From positions 1 to 64,000 of the forward strand of contig NZ_BOPH01000026.1 in NCBI RefSeq assembly GCF_016863655.1: 64,000 nucleotides of DNA. Direction: 5' to 3'. The notes below the pieces were generated by a model. That model searched no databases, was not told where the DNA came from, and was given only the letters and a program-made list of their open reading frames with translations. Positions 51,581 through 59,888 of the stretch are shown here, one piece after another. Made by a program: the position numbers and the translations under genes. Position 1 is the stretch's first letter. Each line of letters begins with the position of its first letter. Source of the DNA: Virgisporangium ochraceum (GTDB lineage Bacteria; Actinomycetota; Actinomycetes; Mycobacteriales; Micromonosporaceae).

Positions 51581-54500
51581 ATGAGTTACGGGCTCGGCGT
51601 CGACCTCGGTACGACGTACACCGCGGCGGCCGTGCGCCACAACGGTCACGCCGAAGTCGCGCGCCTGGGCAGCCGGCGCGCGGAGATCCCGTCGCTGGTC
51701 TTCGTGCGCCCCGACGGCGGCGTGCTGATCGGCGAGGCGGCCGAGCGACGCGGCGCGGGCGAACCGTTCCGGCTGGCCCGCGAGTTCAAGAGGCGCATCG
51801 GTGACCCCGTGCCGCTGCTCGTCGGCGGATCGCCGTACCCGGCGCACGCGCTGATGGCCCGGCTGCTCGAAGAGGTGCTCGGCACGGTCACCCGGCAGCA
51901 GGAGGGACCGCCCGCGGCGGTCACGGTGACCTATCCCGCCAACTGGGGGCCGTACAAGCGGGAACTCCTCGGCCAGGCGGTGCGTCTGGCCGAGCTGCGC
52001 GACGTCACGTTACGGTCCGAACCCGAGGCCGCCGCCGTGCGTTACGCGGCCACCGAACGCATCCGGGCGGGCGAGGCCGTCGCCGTGTACGACCTGGGCG
52101 GCGGGACCTTCGACGCGGCGGTGCTGCGCAAGACGTCCGACGGTTTCGAGCTCCTGGGCGAGCCCGAGGGAATCGAGCAGCTGGGCGGCATCGACTTCGA
52201 CGAGGCCGTACTCGCGTTCGTGACCGCGACGCTGGGCCCGTCGGTCGCCTCGCTCGACCCCGACGACCCGTCGGTGATCGAGGCGCTCGCCCGGCTGCGC
52301 CGCGACTGCGTGGAGGCCAAGGAAGCGCTTTCCTACGACACCGAGGTCATGGTGCCGGTGGCCCTGCCCAACCTGCACACCCGGGTGCGGCTGAACCGGT
52401 CCGAGTTCGAGTCCATGATCATGCCCGCCATCCTGGAGACCATCGCCGCCCTGCGTCGTGCCCTGCGCGGCGCCGGTGTCGACGCGTCGGACCTGCGGTC
52501 GATCCTGTTGTCGGGTGGCTCGTCGCGGATCCCGTTGGTGAGCCAGCTGTTGTCGGTGGAGTTCGGCCGTCCGGTGGTGCTGGACCCGAGTCCGGAGCAC
52601 AGCATCGCGCTGGGCGCCGCTCTGGTGACCGCGAGTCCGGACGAGGCTCCCGCATCCGTGTCGGCGACGCCGTCGGTGTCCTCCCCCTCCGACCCTGCCC
52701 CTGATGACCCGCCGTCGCCCGACTCCGTCGAGGAGGTCGGCGCGCCGACGATGAGCCGCCGCGGCCGGGTGGCGACCATGCTGTCGAGGCTGGGTGGCCG
52801 GTCCCGGTCGGCTCTGCCGGACGTGCCGGCCCCGGCCGGCCTGTCGGACGTGCCCGCCCTTCCCGGCGTGGCCGGCCTGTCGGACGTGCCGGTCGCTTCC
52901 GGCGTGGCCGCCGCGCCGGTGACACCCCCGGCCATCCCGGGTCCGCCGATCCTGGAGCCGCCGATCCCAGCCACCCCGGACGCCGGAACCGCCATCTCCG
53001 GAGCGGCGATCGCCTGGGACCCGGCCACCCCCGCCGACGTGGGCGAGGTGGCGTCCACTGCGACCGACGCCGCGCCACCGGTGGCTCCGCCGGGCGCCGC
53101 GCCACCGGTGGCTCTTCCGCCCATCGCGACGCCTGCGCCGGCGGCGGCCTCGGCACTGCCGCCGGCCCCGGCGCCGCCCGTGGCTCCAGCGTTGCCGGCC
53201 ACCCCAGCGTTGCCGGCGGCGACCGCGCGGCCGGTGACGGCGGCGCGGGCAGCCGCTCCGGGCTCTCCCCTGACCACGGACGGCCCGGCCGTGAGCACCC
53301 CGCCCGGTCCACCGGCAAACGACCTGATGCCCGACACCCCGTCCCGCGGGGTGGCCAGGGTCCGCCCCCAACCGCCGGCTCCGAGCACCCCTCACACCGG
53401 CCGCGCGACGGTGGCGGCCGGCCCCCAGGCCAGCGGACGCGCGACCGTATCCCCGCGTACGGAGACCAGCAGACCGACGAGCCCGGCTCCGCCACAACCC
53501 CGGTCGGCAAGCGGACGCGCGTCCGTCGCCCCACGCCGCATCACCCCGACCGGACGCGCCCAGGTGACCGCGCCCACCGGCCCACCGGCCCCGACCCCAC
53601 CCCCGGCGACTCCGGTCCCGGGCGTGTCCGGTGCGGCGACTCCGGGGGCCGAGGTGGCGACTCCGATGCCCGGCGCACTCGCTCGCGCCACACCGGTGTC
53701 GGGCGCACCGTCTTCGGGGACGCCCGTGTCAGGGACGCCCGTGTCAGGGACGCCCGTGTCAGGCACGCCCGTTTCCGGTACACCCGTTTCCGGTACACCC
53801 GGAGCGGCACCGCCCGATGCTGACGGCACGGCGCCGCCCTCCTCCACACGGACACCCGTGAGCCGGCGCCCGTTCTCGACGGAGCCACCGCCTCCGCCAC
53901 CGGTGCCGCCGCTGGTGACCCCGCAGGCACAGCCACTGATCCCGGCCCAACGGCAGGCGTCGGAGCACCGTCCCGCCTCCGCCCGGTCACAGGACCAGTT
54001 ACCGTCCCAGGCTCAGATGCCTGCCCAGGCCCAGCCGCCGGCACAGGTCCAGCCACAGCCACAAGCCCACCCACAAGCCCAGCCACAAGCCCGGCCGCAG
54101 GGTCAGGTGCAGACGCCGGCACGCGCGCAGCCGCCGGTGGCGGCACAACCGCACACAGCTCCAGCCCAGGCGCCGGTACCCACTCCGGAGCCGCCCGTCC
54201 CACCAGCATCCACCCCAGTCGTATCGATGCCGGCCGGCCCGGTGCCGTCGGGGTCGGTGCGGCCGGCGCCCATGCCACCGGTCTGGAATCCGCCGCCGGC
54301 GGTGCCGGGGCAGAACCCGTCGCCGCGGGGGGTGTATGGGGCGCCGCCCACGGCGGATCTTCGGCTCGGGACGGTGGGGGAGGTTCCGGCGGCCGGAGCC
54401 CCGTCGCGGACACCGGCATACGGTGCCGGTCAGGCTCCCAGCTTCGGCGTGGACGGCCAGGTCGGGAGCCAGACGGGCGGCCAGGTCGGGAGCCAGACGG

Positions 54501-55726
54501 GCGGCCAGGTCGGGAGCCAGGCCGGCAGCCACGCCGGGAGCCACGCCGGGAGCCACGCCGGGAGCCAGGCCAGTTCGGAAGGTGGGCAACCTCCGCAGTA
54601 CGGGCTTCCCTACGGCGTCCCCGCATCGCCACCTGCCGTAGAGCACACCGGCCCGCCGGCCGTACAGGGTCCGGCCGTACAGGGTCCACCCCCTATTCAG
54701 CCTGCCGCCGCGCCACCGGAAGCGGCACCCCGTACCTACCGCATCGTCAAGGTGGTCGTCACCCTTGTCGTCATCATGGGGTTGACGGCCGTTGCCGGTG
54801 GGGCCTACTGGTTCTTCCTCGGCAACCGGAAGGGCGCGGAACCGCCCGCCGCCGCGCCGATCGCGCAGTGGGTGCGCAAGGCCGACGTTCCGCTGCCGCT
54901 CGAAGGTGCGGCCGTCGCCGCGTACCAGGGGAAGCTCTGGGTCGCCGGCGGACAGCAGGCCAGCGACCCCAAGACCAAGAGCAACGAGGTCTTCGTCTAC
55001 GACCCGGCCACCGACGACTGGTCGGTGGGACCTGCGCTGCCCAACCAGATCAGCCACGCGACCCTGGTGCCGACGCCGGCCGGCCTGTACCTGGTCGGTG
55101 GCTGGCTCGTCGACGGCGGGTCCACGCAGGTGCTGCGCCTCGACGGCGCGCAACGGGTCTGGACGCCGCAGGCCCCGCTCCCGGAGTCGCGGGTGAACGG
55201 GGTCGGCGGATACACCGGCAGCGAGATCGTGTACGCGGGTGGCACCCGGCCGGGGCCATCGGCGGCCGACACGGTCTGGGCCCTGCGCAAGGACGCCTGG
55301 GTCGAGATCGGGGCGCTGGCCACACCCCGCCAGAAGGCGATGGCGGCCGGCAACGGCACCGACACGTTGTGGATCATGGGTGGCCGTAACATCCAGACGG
55401 AGGAGAAGTTCGGCACCATCGATCTCGTCACGTCCGGTGGGGTGTCGAGGTCGGACCGGGTGATCGAGCCGCCGGTCGACAGCGGGGCGGGCGTCTACGT
55501 TCCCGACTCCGGGATCTGCGTCGTCGGTGGGCAGACGCCGAACGGCGGGTTCAACGACTGGTGGTGCTGGGAGGGCGGGTTGGCGAAGAAGCTGCCGGCA
55601 CTCAACCCGCAGCGCGGCGGGCTCGCCGCGGCCATCATCGACCGGACCATCTACGTCGTCGGCGGCTACGGCAAGGGATTCAGCAGCCTCAGCCGCCTGG
55701 ACACCCTCACGCTGCCGGCACGCTAA
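51581..55726 (+). CDS. Giant Hsp70-like ATPase/membrane/Kelch protein
   Basis: 1381 residues. N-terminal ~360 residues are an Hsp70/actin-fold ATPase: VDLGTTYTA (8-16), DLGGGTFDAAVL and the adenosine-site LSGGSSRIPLV are all present, but there is no substrate-binding domain. About 690 residues of Pro/Ala/Gln/Ser/Gly-rich repeats follow, then one membrane helix (about 1053-1078) and an exterior Kelch-type beta propeller (about 1090-1381: LEGAAVAAYQGKLWVAGGQ, HATLVPTPAGLYLVGGW, QKAMAAGNGTDTLWIMGG). It could convert an outside binding event to ATP-driven change inside. Start is ATG, 25 bases after the SPOR protein. Ends tail to tail with the dynamin gene, sharing 4 bp. Confidence 0.85.
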   Translation: MSYGLGVDLGTTYTAAAVRHNGHAEVARLGSRRAEIPSLVFVRPDGGVLIGEAAERRGAGEPFRLAREFKRRIGDPVPLLVGGSPYPAHALMARLLEEVLGTVTRQQEGPPAAVTVTYPANWGPYKRELLGQAVRLAELRDVTLRSEPEAAAVRYAATERIRAGEAVAVYDLGGGTFDAAVLRKTSDGFELLGEPEGIEQLGGIDFDEAVLAFVTATLGPSVASLDPDDPSVIEALARLRRDCVEAKEALSYDTEVMVPVALPNLHTRVRLNRSEFESMIMPAILETIAALRRALRGAGVDASDLRSILLSGGSSRIPLVSQLLSVEFGRPVVLDPSPEHSIALGAALVTASPDEAPASVSATPSVSSPSDPAPDDPPSPDSVEEVGAPTMSRRGRVATMLSRLGGRSRSALPDVPAPAGLSDVPALPGVAGLSDVPVASGVAAAPVTPPAIPGPPILEPPIPATPDAGTAISGAAIAWDPATPADVGEVASTATDAAPPVAPPGAAPPVALPPIATPAPAAASALPPAPAPPVAPALPATPALPAATARPVTAARAAAPGSPLTTDGPAVSTPPGPPANDLMPDTPSRGVARVRPQPPAPSTPHTGRATVAAGPQASGRATVSPRTETSRPTSPAPPQPRSASGRASVAPRRITPTGRAQVTAPTGPPAPTPPPATPVPGVSGAATPGAEVATPMPGALARATPVSGAPSSGTPVSGTPVSGTPVSGTPVSGTPVSGTPGAAPPDADGTAPPSSTRTPVSRRPFSTEPPPPPPVPPLVTPQAQPLIPAQRQASEHRPASARSQDQLPSQAQMPAQAQPPAQVQPQPQAHPQAQPQARPQGQVQTPARAQPPVAAQPHTAPAQAPVPTPEPPVPPASTPVVSMPAGPVPSGSVRPAPMPPVWNPPPAVPGQNPSPRGVYGAPPTADLRLGTVGEVPAAGAPSRTPAYGAGQAPSFGVDGQVGSQTGGQVGSQTGGQVGSQAGSHAGSHAGSHAGSQASSEGGQPPQYGLPYGVPASPPAVEHTGPPAVQGPAVQGPPPIQPAAAPPEAAPRTYRIVKVVVTLVVIMGLTAVAGGAYWFFLGNRKGAEPPAAAPIAQWVRKADVPLPLEGAAVAAYQGKLWVAGGQQASDPKTKSNEVFVYDPATDDWSVGPALPNQISHATLVPTPAGLYLVGGWLVDGGSTQVLRLDGAQRVWTPQAPLPESRVNGVGGYTGSEIVYAGGTRPGPSAADTVWALRKDAWVEIGALATPRQKAMAAGNGTDTLWIMGGRNIQTEEKFGTIDLVTSGGVSRSDRVIEPPVDSGAGVYVPDSGICVVGGQTPNGGFNDWWCWEGGLAKKLPALNPQRGGLAAAIIDRTIYVVGGYGKGFSSLSRLDTLTLPAR
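53717..53800 (+). repeat. Tandem 15-bp coding repeats (GTPVS units)
   Basis: Three identical GGGACGCCCGTGTCA units followed by two or three diverged ones, encoding GTPVS in the Pro-rich linker. Reading frame is kept. Confidence 0.85.
54455..54571 (+). repeat. Tandem 24-bp then 12-bp coding repeats
   Basis: Three copies of a 24-bp unit beginning GGCCAGGTCGGGAGCC, then three or more 12-bp AGCCACGCCGGG units, encoding GQVGSQTG and AGSH repeats in the linker just before the membrane helix. Candidate length-variable region. Confidence 0.85.
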
Positions 55727-57183
55727 GCGGACAGCGACGCCACGATCCCCTCGCAACTGCGCGCCGTCGCCCGCGCCGCGTACCGGACCTCGCGCGCGCT
55801 CAACGGATGCTCCGCCACCCGCAACCAACGCGTCAACGCCTCCTGCGCCGCCGACAACAGCAGCGACGGCACCGAGTCCGGTGGCAGCCCGAGCCGTTCC
55901 GGCGCCGACGCGCCCAGCCCACCGAGGAGCCGTTCCATCTCGGCCAGCTGCTCCGGTCGTCCCGGAAGGCGCGCGGACCGCAACTGGTGCAGCAGCCGCA
56001 CCTCCACGAACTCGTGCGCGCTGGCGCGGATCTCCTCCACCGCCGACACGAGGGACGGGTGACCGCCGACCACGCCGTGCAGGGCCGCCAGCGCCGACCG
56101 CGCCTTCAGCACCTGGGCGCGGCTCACGAACTGCACCTCGAGCACCTCGGTCAGCCGCGCCAACCCGCTGCGCGACAGGAGTTCGCGCGCCAGCGCCGAC
56201 GCGTTCGTCGCGACGCCCGACCGGATCAGCGACACGCTCAGCCGCACCCCGAACACCCCGAGCCGCCCGAGCAGCTCCCGCCGCTGGGTCGGCGTGACCG
56301 GCACGTCCGACGGGGCCGAAGCGAACCGCGAAGCGGTCAGCAGAAGCGACACCACCGACTCCAGGTCGGCGGCCGCAAGCGTTGCGAGCGCACGGAACTC
56401 GCTCTCGCGCAGCGTCGCGCCGGCCGACGCGAGCAGCCCCGCCACCGGGACGATCACCGGGCAGAGCCGGCGCATCCGCTCGTCACCCTGGTAGCGCGTC
56501 GCCACGCGGAGCGCGGCCTCCATCGAGTCGAGCTGGCATCCACCGATCTCGTCGGCCCGCGACAGCACGCCGATCGCGTTGATGGGTGAGCCGTTGATGA
56601 GGTCGTCGCCGTGGAACGCCTCCAGGAAGTTCAGGTCGCTGCCGTGCATGTGGCGCAGGAGGTAGACGACGGCGTCGGCCTGCGGGGCGGCCTCGAAGTC
56701 GTCGCCGGAAGCGGAGGACAGGAACGAGTACGTCCGCTGCGACACGTCGGCCGACAGCGACGCCAGTCCCGGCGTGTCGATCAGCGTGTGCTGGCGCAGC
56801 CGCCGCGACGGCACCTCCACCGTCATACTGTCCACTTCGGACAGTGGCCGCCCGAGCGACACGCGCAACGCTCCGGCCACGCGGTCGAAGGGTCGCGGCT
56901 CGATGCCGCCGTCGGCAAGAGCCACTTGGACCCGGTAAGCGGGCCCGTCCTTGTACCAGGTGACCACGCGCGTGCACTCGCCGGCGTCGGTGGGGGCGAG
57001 CTCCTCCCCCACCATCGCGTTGAGCAGAGTCGACTTGCCGGCCTTGACCATCCCCGCGATCGCCACCCGTAGCGGCTCCTCCAACCGCGCCGAGGCGAGG
57101 GAGACGACGGCCAGCGCGGCGGGATCGGTCAACTCGCGCGAGGCCTGCGCGAGCAGCGAACGCGTCCGGTCGAGAAGGCTCAT
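55723..57183 (-). CDS. Dynamin-like GTPase, second of pair
   Basis: 486 residues. G1 GMVKAGKST at 44-52, G3 DTPGLASL, G4-like SRADEIGG; helical stalk afterwards without a clear membrane helix. ATG overlaps the stop of the first GTPase (ATGA). Bacterial dynamin pairs such as DynA/DynB act in septation, membrane repair or phage defence. Convergent with the Hsp70/Kelch gene by 4 bp. Confidence 0.87.
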   Translation of the reverse strand: MSLLDRTRSLLAQASRELTDPAALAVVSLASARLEEPLRVAIAGMVKAGKSTLLNAMVGEELAPTDAGECTRVVTWYKDGPAYRVQVALADGGIEPRPFDRVAGALRVSLGRPLSEVDSMTVEVPSRRLRQHTLIDTPGLASLSADVSQRTYSFLSSASGDDFEAAPQADAVVYLLRHMHGSDLNFLEAFHGDDLINGSPINAIGVLSRADEIGGCQLDSMEAALRVATRYQGDERMRRLCPVIVPVAGLLASAGATLRESEFRALATLAAADLESVVSLLLTASRFASAPSDVPVTPTQRRELLGRLGVFGVRLSVSLIRSGVATNASALARELLSRSGLARLTEVLEVQFVSRAQVLKARSALAALHGVVGGHPSLVSAVEEIRASAHEFVEVRLLHQLRSARLPGRPEQLAEMERLLGGLGASAPERLGLPPDSVPSLLLSAAQEALTRWLRVAEHPLSAREVRYAARATARSCEGIVASLSA

Positions 57184-58988
57184 GCCGAGACCCGTTTCAC
57201 CAACGTGTCGATCTCCCGGCCGCGCGCGTCGAGCTCGGCCGCCCGGCGCGCGCGGTCGCGGTCGGGTAGCGAGGATCCCGACCGCACGGCGGCGAGCGCG
57301 GCCGACGACGACCGCTCGGCCAGCGCGGCCCGGGCCGCGAACTCGTCGCGCAGGAAACGTTGGGTGCGCCGCACGGCGTCCCGGCTGTCCTTGCCGACGA
57401 GAAACGCGACCTCGTCGACGTAGCGCTGCAGCTCCTGCCGCGCGACCTGGCGCCGCGACTCGATCTGCCGGTCGCGCTCGTGCCGCAGCAGCTTGCGTCC
57501 CACGGTGAGCCCGACCACGAGACCGATCGGCGCCGCGACGGTGAGCCCGAGCAGCGACCCGAACGCGCCGAACATCACCGGAACGACGATCGCGACGCGC
57601 GCGGCGGTGAACGCGCTGAGGAACTGTGTGGTCGACCGCTTCTCGAAGCGGGTCTGCGGTCCGGTGACCTCGGCGAGCGTCACCGCCGGCGCCGGGAGGT
57701 CGACGTCCAGGCCGTCGTACTCCAGGTCGAAGCGTTCGGCGACGTCGCGCGCGAGCTGCTCGGTGCGGGTCACGAGCGCGAACAGGTTGTCGACGGCCGC
57801 GGCCGTGGCCTCGCGGGCCGCCCAGCCCTGGAACTCGTGCCACGTGTCGCGCGGGTCACCGGCCTCGATCATCGCGGTGCCGCGGCGGACCATCGCCCGC
57901 AGCCGCTCGCGCAGATCGTGCTCGACGTCGGTGCTGAGGTCCTGGATGCCGTCGACGAGCATCGTCTGCCAGCCACCGGCGGACAGGCTCTGGACGCGGC
58001 GGGCCTTCTCCGCGTACCGCTCGGTCAGCTCGGGCGCGGAGTCCGGGCTGACGACCACCGCCTGCTCGGCCGCCACCTGCTCGCGCAGCTGGGCGAGCAC
58101 GAAACCGGTCTCCTGCGCGGCGGTACGGGCGGCCGCGGTGTCGGAGCCGGTGAGGATCTGCCCGTGCAGGACCTCGAGCAGCCGCGGGAACCCGGACTCC
58201 TCGTTGAGCCCGGTGCTGCTGCGCCGGGCGGCGAGCAGCCGCAGGAACGACGACACCGCAACGATCGGCAGGTCCAGGCCGGCCTTCGCGAGGTGACCGC
58301 GGTTGAGGTCGACGATGCGCCGCCACTCCACCTGGAGGTCGACCTTCGTCACCACGACCACAGTGGACGGACAGCGCTCGATGGTCCGCGTGAGGAAGTC
58401 GACCTCGGGCGCGGTGAGCTCCTGCCGGGCGTCGGTGACGAACAGCGCGGCGTCGGCGAGCGGCAGCGTGCCCAGCGTCAGGTTGCCGTGCGCGGAGTCC
58501 AGCCCGCCGACGCCGGGAGTGTCGATGAAGGACAGTCCACTTGCGAGGATGCGCCGGTTCAGCTGGACCTCCACGGCCCGCAGCTTCTCGTCGGGGTCGG
58601 TGCGGGTCACGTACTCGCGCAGCCGTTCGAAGGGCACCTTCGCGCGCGTCGGCTCCGCGCCGTCGGGGCCCGCGAGGTGGGCGACCACCGACGGGCGACG
58701 CCCGTAGCGGACGATCGTGGGCACGGCGGTGACGATGTCGGCGTCGACCGGGCACACGTCGGTGCGCAGCAACGCGTTCACGAGCGAGCTCTTGCCCTGC
58801 TTGAACTCGCCGACCACGGCCACCGGGATGGTGCGGCCGACCAGGCCGGCGCGGCGGTCGTCGAGCCGCTCGGCGAGGTCGGTGCGCCCGGCCTCGAGCG
58901 CGAGGTCACGCGCCCGGTCGAGGTCCACCACCGCACGGGCGAGCAGCGCGCTCCGCACCGTCCTGCCCACGTCACCCGGGTCACTCAT
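57180..58988 (-). CDS. Dynamin-like GTPase, first of pair
   Basis: 602 residues. G1 GEFKQGKSS at 60-68, G3 DTPGVGGL, G4-like TKVD; a paired hydrophobic hairpin near 465-510 (VAIVVPVMFGAFGSLLGLTVAAPIGLVVGL) can insert into membranes, and a coiled C-terminus follows. The membrane paddle is present here but not in the partner, so the two probably form a hetero-oligomer. Follows the TPR-like gene by 12 bases. Confidence 0.88.
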   Translation of the reverse strand: MSDPGDVGRTVRSALLARAVVDLDRARDLALEAGRTDLAERLDDRRAGLVGRTIPVAVVGEFKQGKSSLVNALLRTDVCPVDADIVTAVPTIVRYGRRPSVVAHLAGPDGAEPTRAKVPFERLREYVTRTDPDEKLRAVEVQLNRRILASGLSFIDTPGVGGLDSAHGNLTLGTLPLADAALFVTDARQELTAPEVDFLTRTIERCPSTVVVVTKVDLQVEWRRIVDLNRGHLAKAGLDLPIVAVSSFLRLLAARRSSTGLNEESGFPRLLEVLHGQILTGSDTAAARTAAQETGFVLAQLREQVAAEQAVVVSPDSAPELTERYAEKARRVQSLSAGGWQTMLVDGIQDLSTDVEHDLRERLRAMVRRGTAMIEAGDPRDTWHEFQGWAAREATAAAVDNLFALVTRTEQLARDVAERFDLEYDGLDVDLPAPAVTLAEVTGPQTRFEKRSTTQFLSAFTAARVAIVVPVMFGAFGSLLGLTVAAPIGLVVGLTVGRKLLRHERDRQIESRRQVARQELQRYVDEVAFLVGKDSRDAVRRTQRFLRDEFAARAALAERSSSAALAAVRSGSSLPDRDRARRAAELDARGREIDTLVKRVSA

Positions 58989-59000
58989 CGATCACCGACC

Positions 59001-59888
59001 CTACGTGACGCGCGCACGCCGGCGCCTGTCCTCGTAGGCGCGCTTCGCGCGGGCGAACCGGTCGTGGCCCCACCGCTCACGCAGCCGCACCAGCGGGCCC
59101 TCGAACGTCGACGCGCTGAGCTCCTTCCCGACGACGTCACCGACCGTCGCGTACCCCGTGGCGAGCGAGCCGTACGCCGCCACGTCGTCTCCGATCAGCT
59201 CGGCGACGGCCGACTCGGCCACCGCGGCCGCGATGTACGGCAGCACCGCGCGACCGTCGAGCGCGTGCCGGCGCGCCGACCGGATCTCGGCGAGGGCGCG
59301 CGGGAGGTCGCGCTCGTCGAGTGCACGGGTCGCCGCCAGGAACGCCAGATCCGCGTGCATCGCGGCGCCGGCAGCCCCGGCACCGACCGTCCCGGGCGCG
59401 CCCGCGCCGACGGCCTCGCGGGCGTCGCGCAGAAGTCGCGCCGCGTCGTCGATCCGGGGTGACGCGTCGCCGTCGGCCAGCGACCGCATCCGGTGCAGGG
59501 CCGCCGCCTTCTCGGGCGACCCGGCGTGCGCCGCCGCGTGTCCGTACGCCGCGGCGCCGTCGGCCGCCCGGCCCGACACGACCAGCGACTCGCCGAGCTC
59601 CGCCCAGGCGGCGGTCAGCAGGTCGGCGTCGCCGGCGGCCGTGGCGTGTTCCACGGCGCGGCGGGCGGTGGCGACCGCGTCGTCGGTGTCGCCCAGGGCC
59701 CGGTCGAGCGTGGCCGCCAACCGCAGCGCCCGGCCGGCCAGCAGTGCCTGGCCGGCGGCGTCGGCGCGGTCGCCCAGGCTCCGCACCACCGACCGGGCAC
59801 CCGCCAGGTCGCCCGCCGCGGTGAGCATGGCGACGCGCTGGAACGCCACATCGGCGTCCACTATGGACACCTCACCAGGCGGACTCAT
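59001..59888 (-). CDS. TPR-like helical protein
   Basis: 295 residues, all helical, Ala-rich, with TPR-like pairs (AARSVVRSLGDRADAAGQALLAGRALRLAATLDRALGDTDDAVATARRAVEHATAAGDADLL, written in part). No enzyme motif. Its start overlaps the end of the Gly-rich giant gene by 17 bases; it precedes the dynamin pair. A scaffold role is plausible but unproven. Confidence 0.72.
   Translation of the reverse strand: MSPPGEVSIVDADVAFQRVAMLTAAGDLAGARSVVRSLGDRADAAGQALLAGRALRLAATLDRALGDTDDAVATARRAVEHATAAGDADLLTAAWAELGESLVVSGRAADGAAAYGHAAAHAGSPEKAAALHRMRSLADGDASPRIDDAARLLRDAREAVGAGAPGTVGAGAAGAAMHADLAFLAATRALDERDLPRALAEIRSARRHALDGRAVLPYIAAAVAESAVAELIGDDVAAYGSLATGYATVGDVVGKELSASTFEGPLVRLRERWGHDRFARAKRAYEDRRRRARVT

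Noticed and set aside
53717..54571. CRISPR-like repeat array
   Set aside because: The repeats are directly contiguous, without unique spacers, are in frame with the Hsp70-Kelch gene and encode low-complexity linker.
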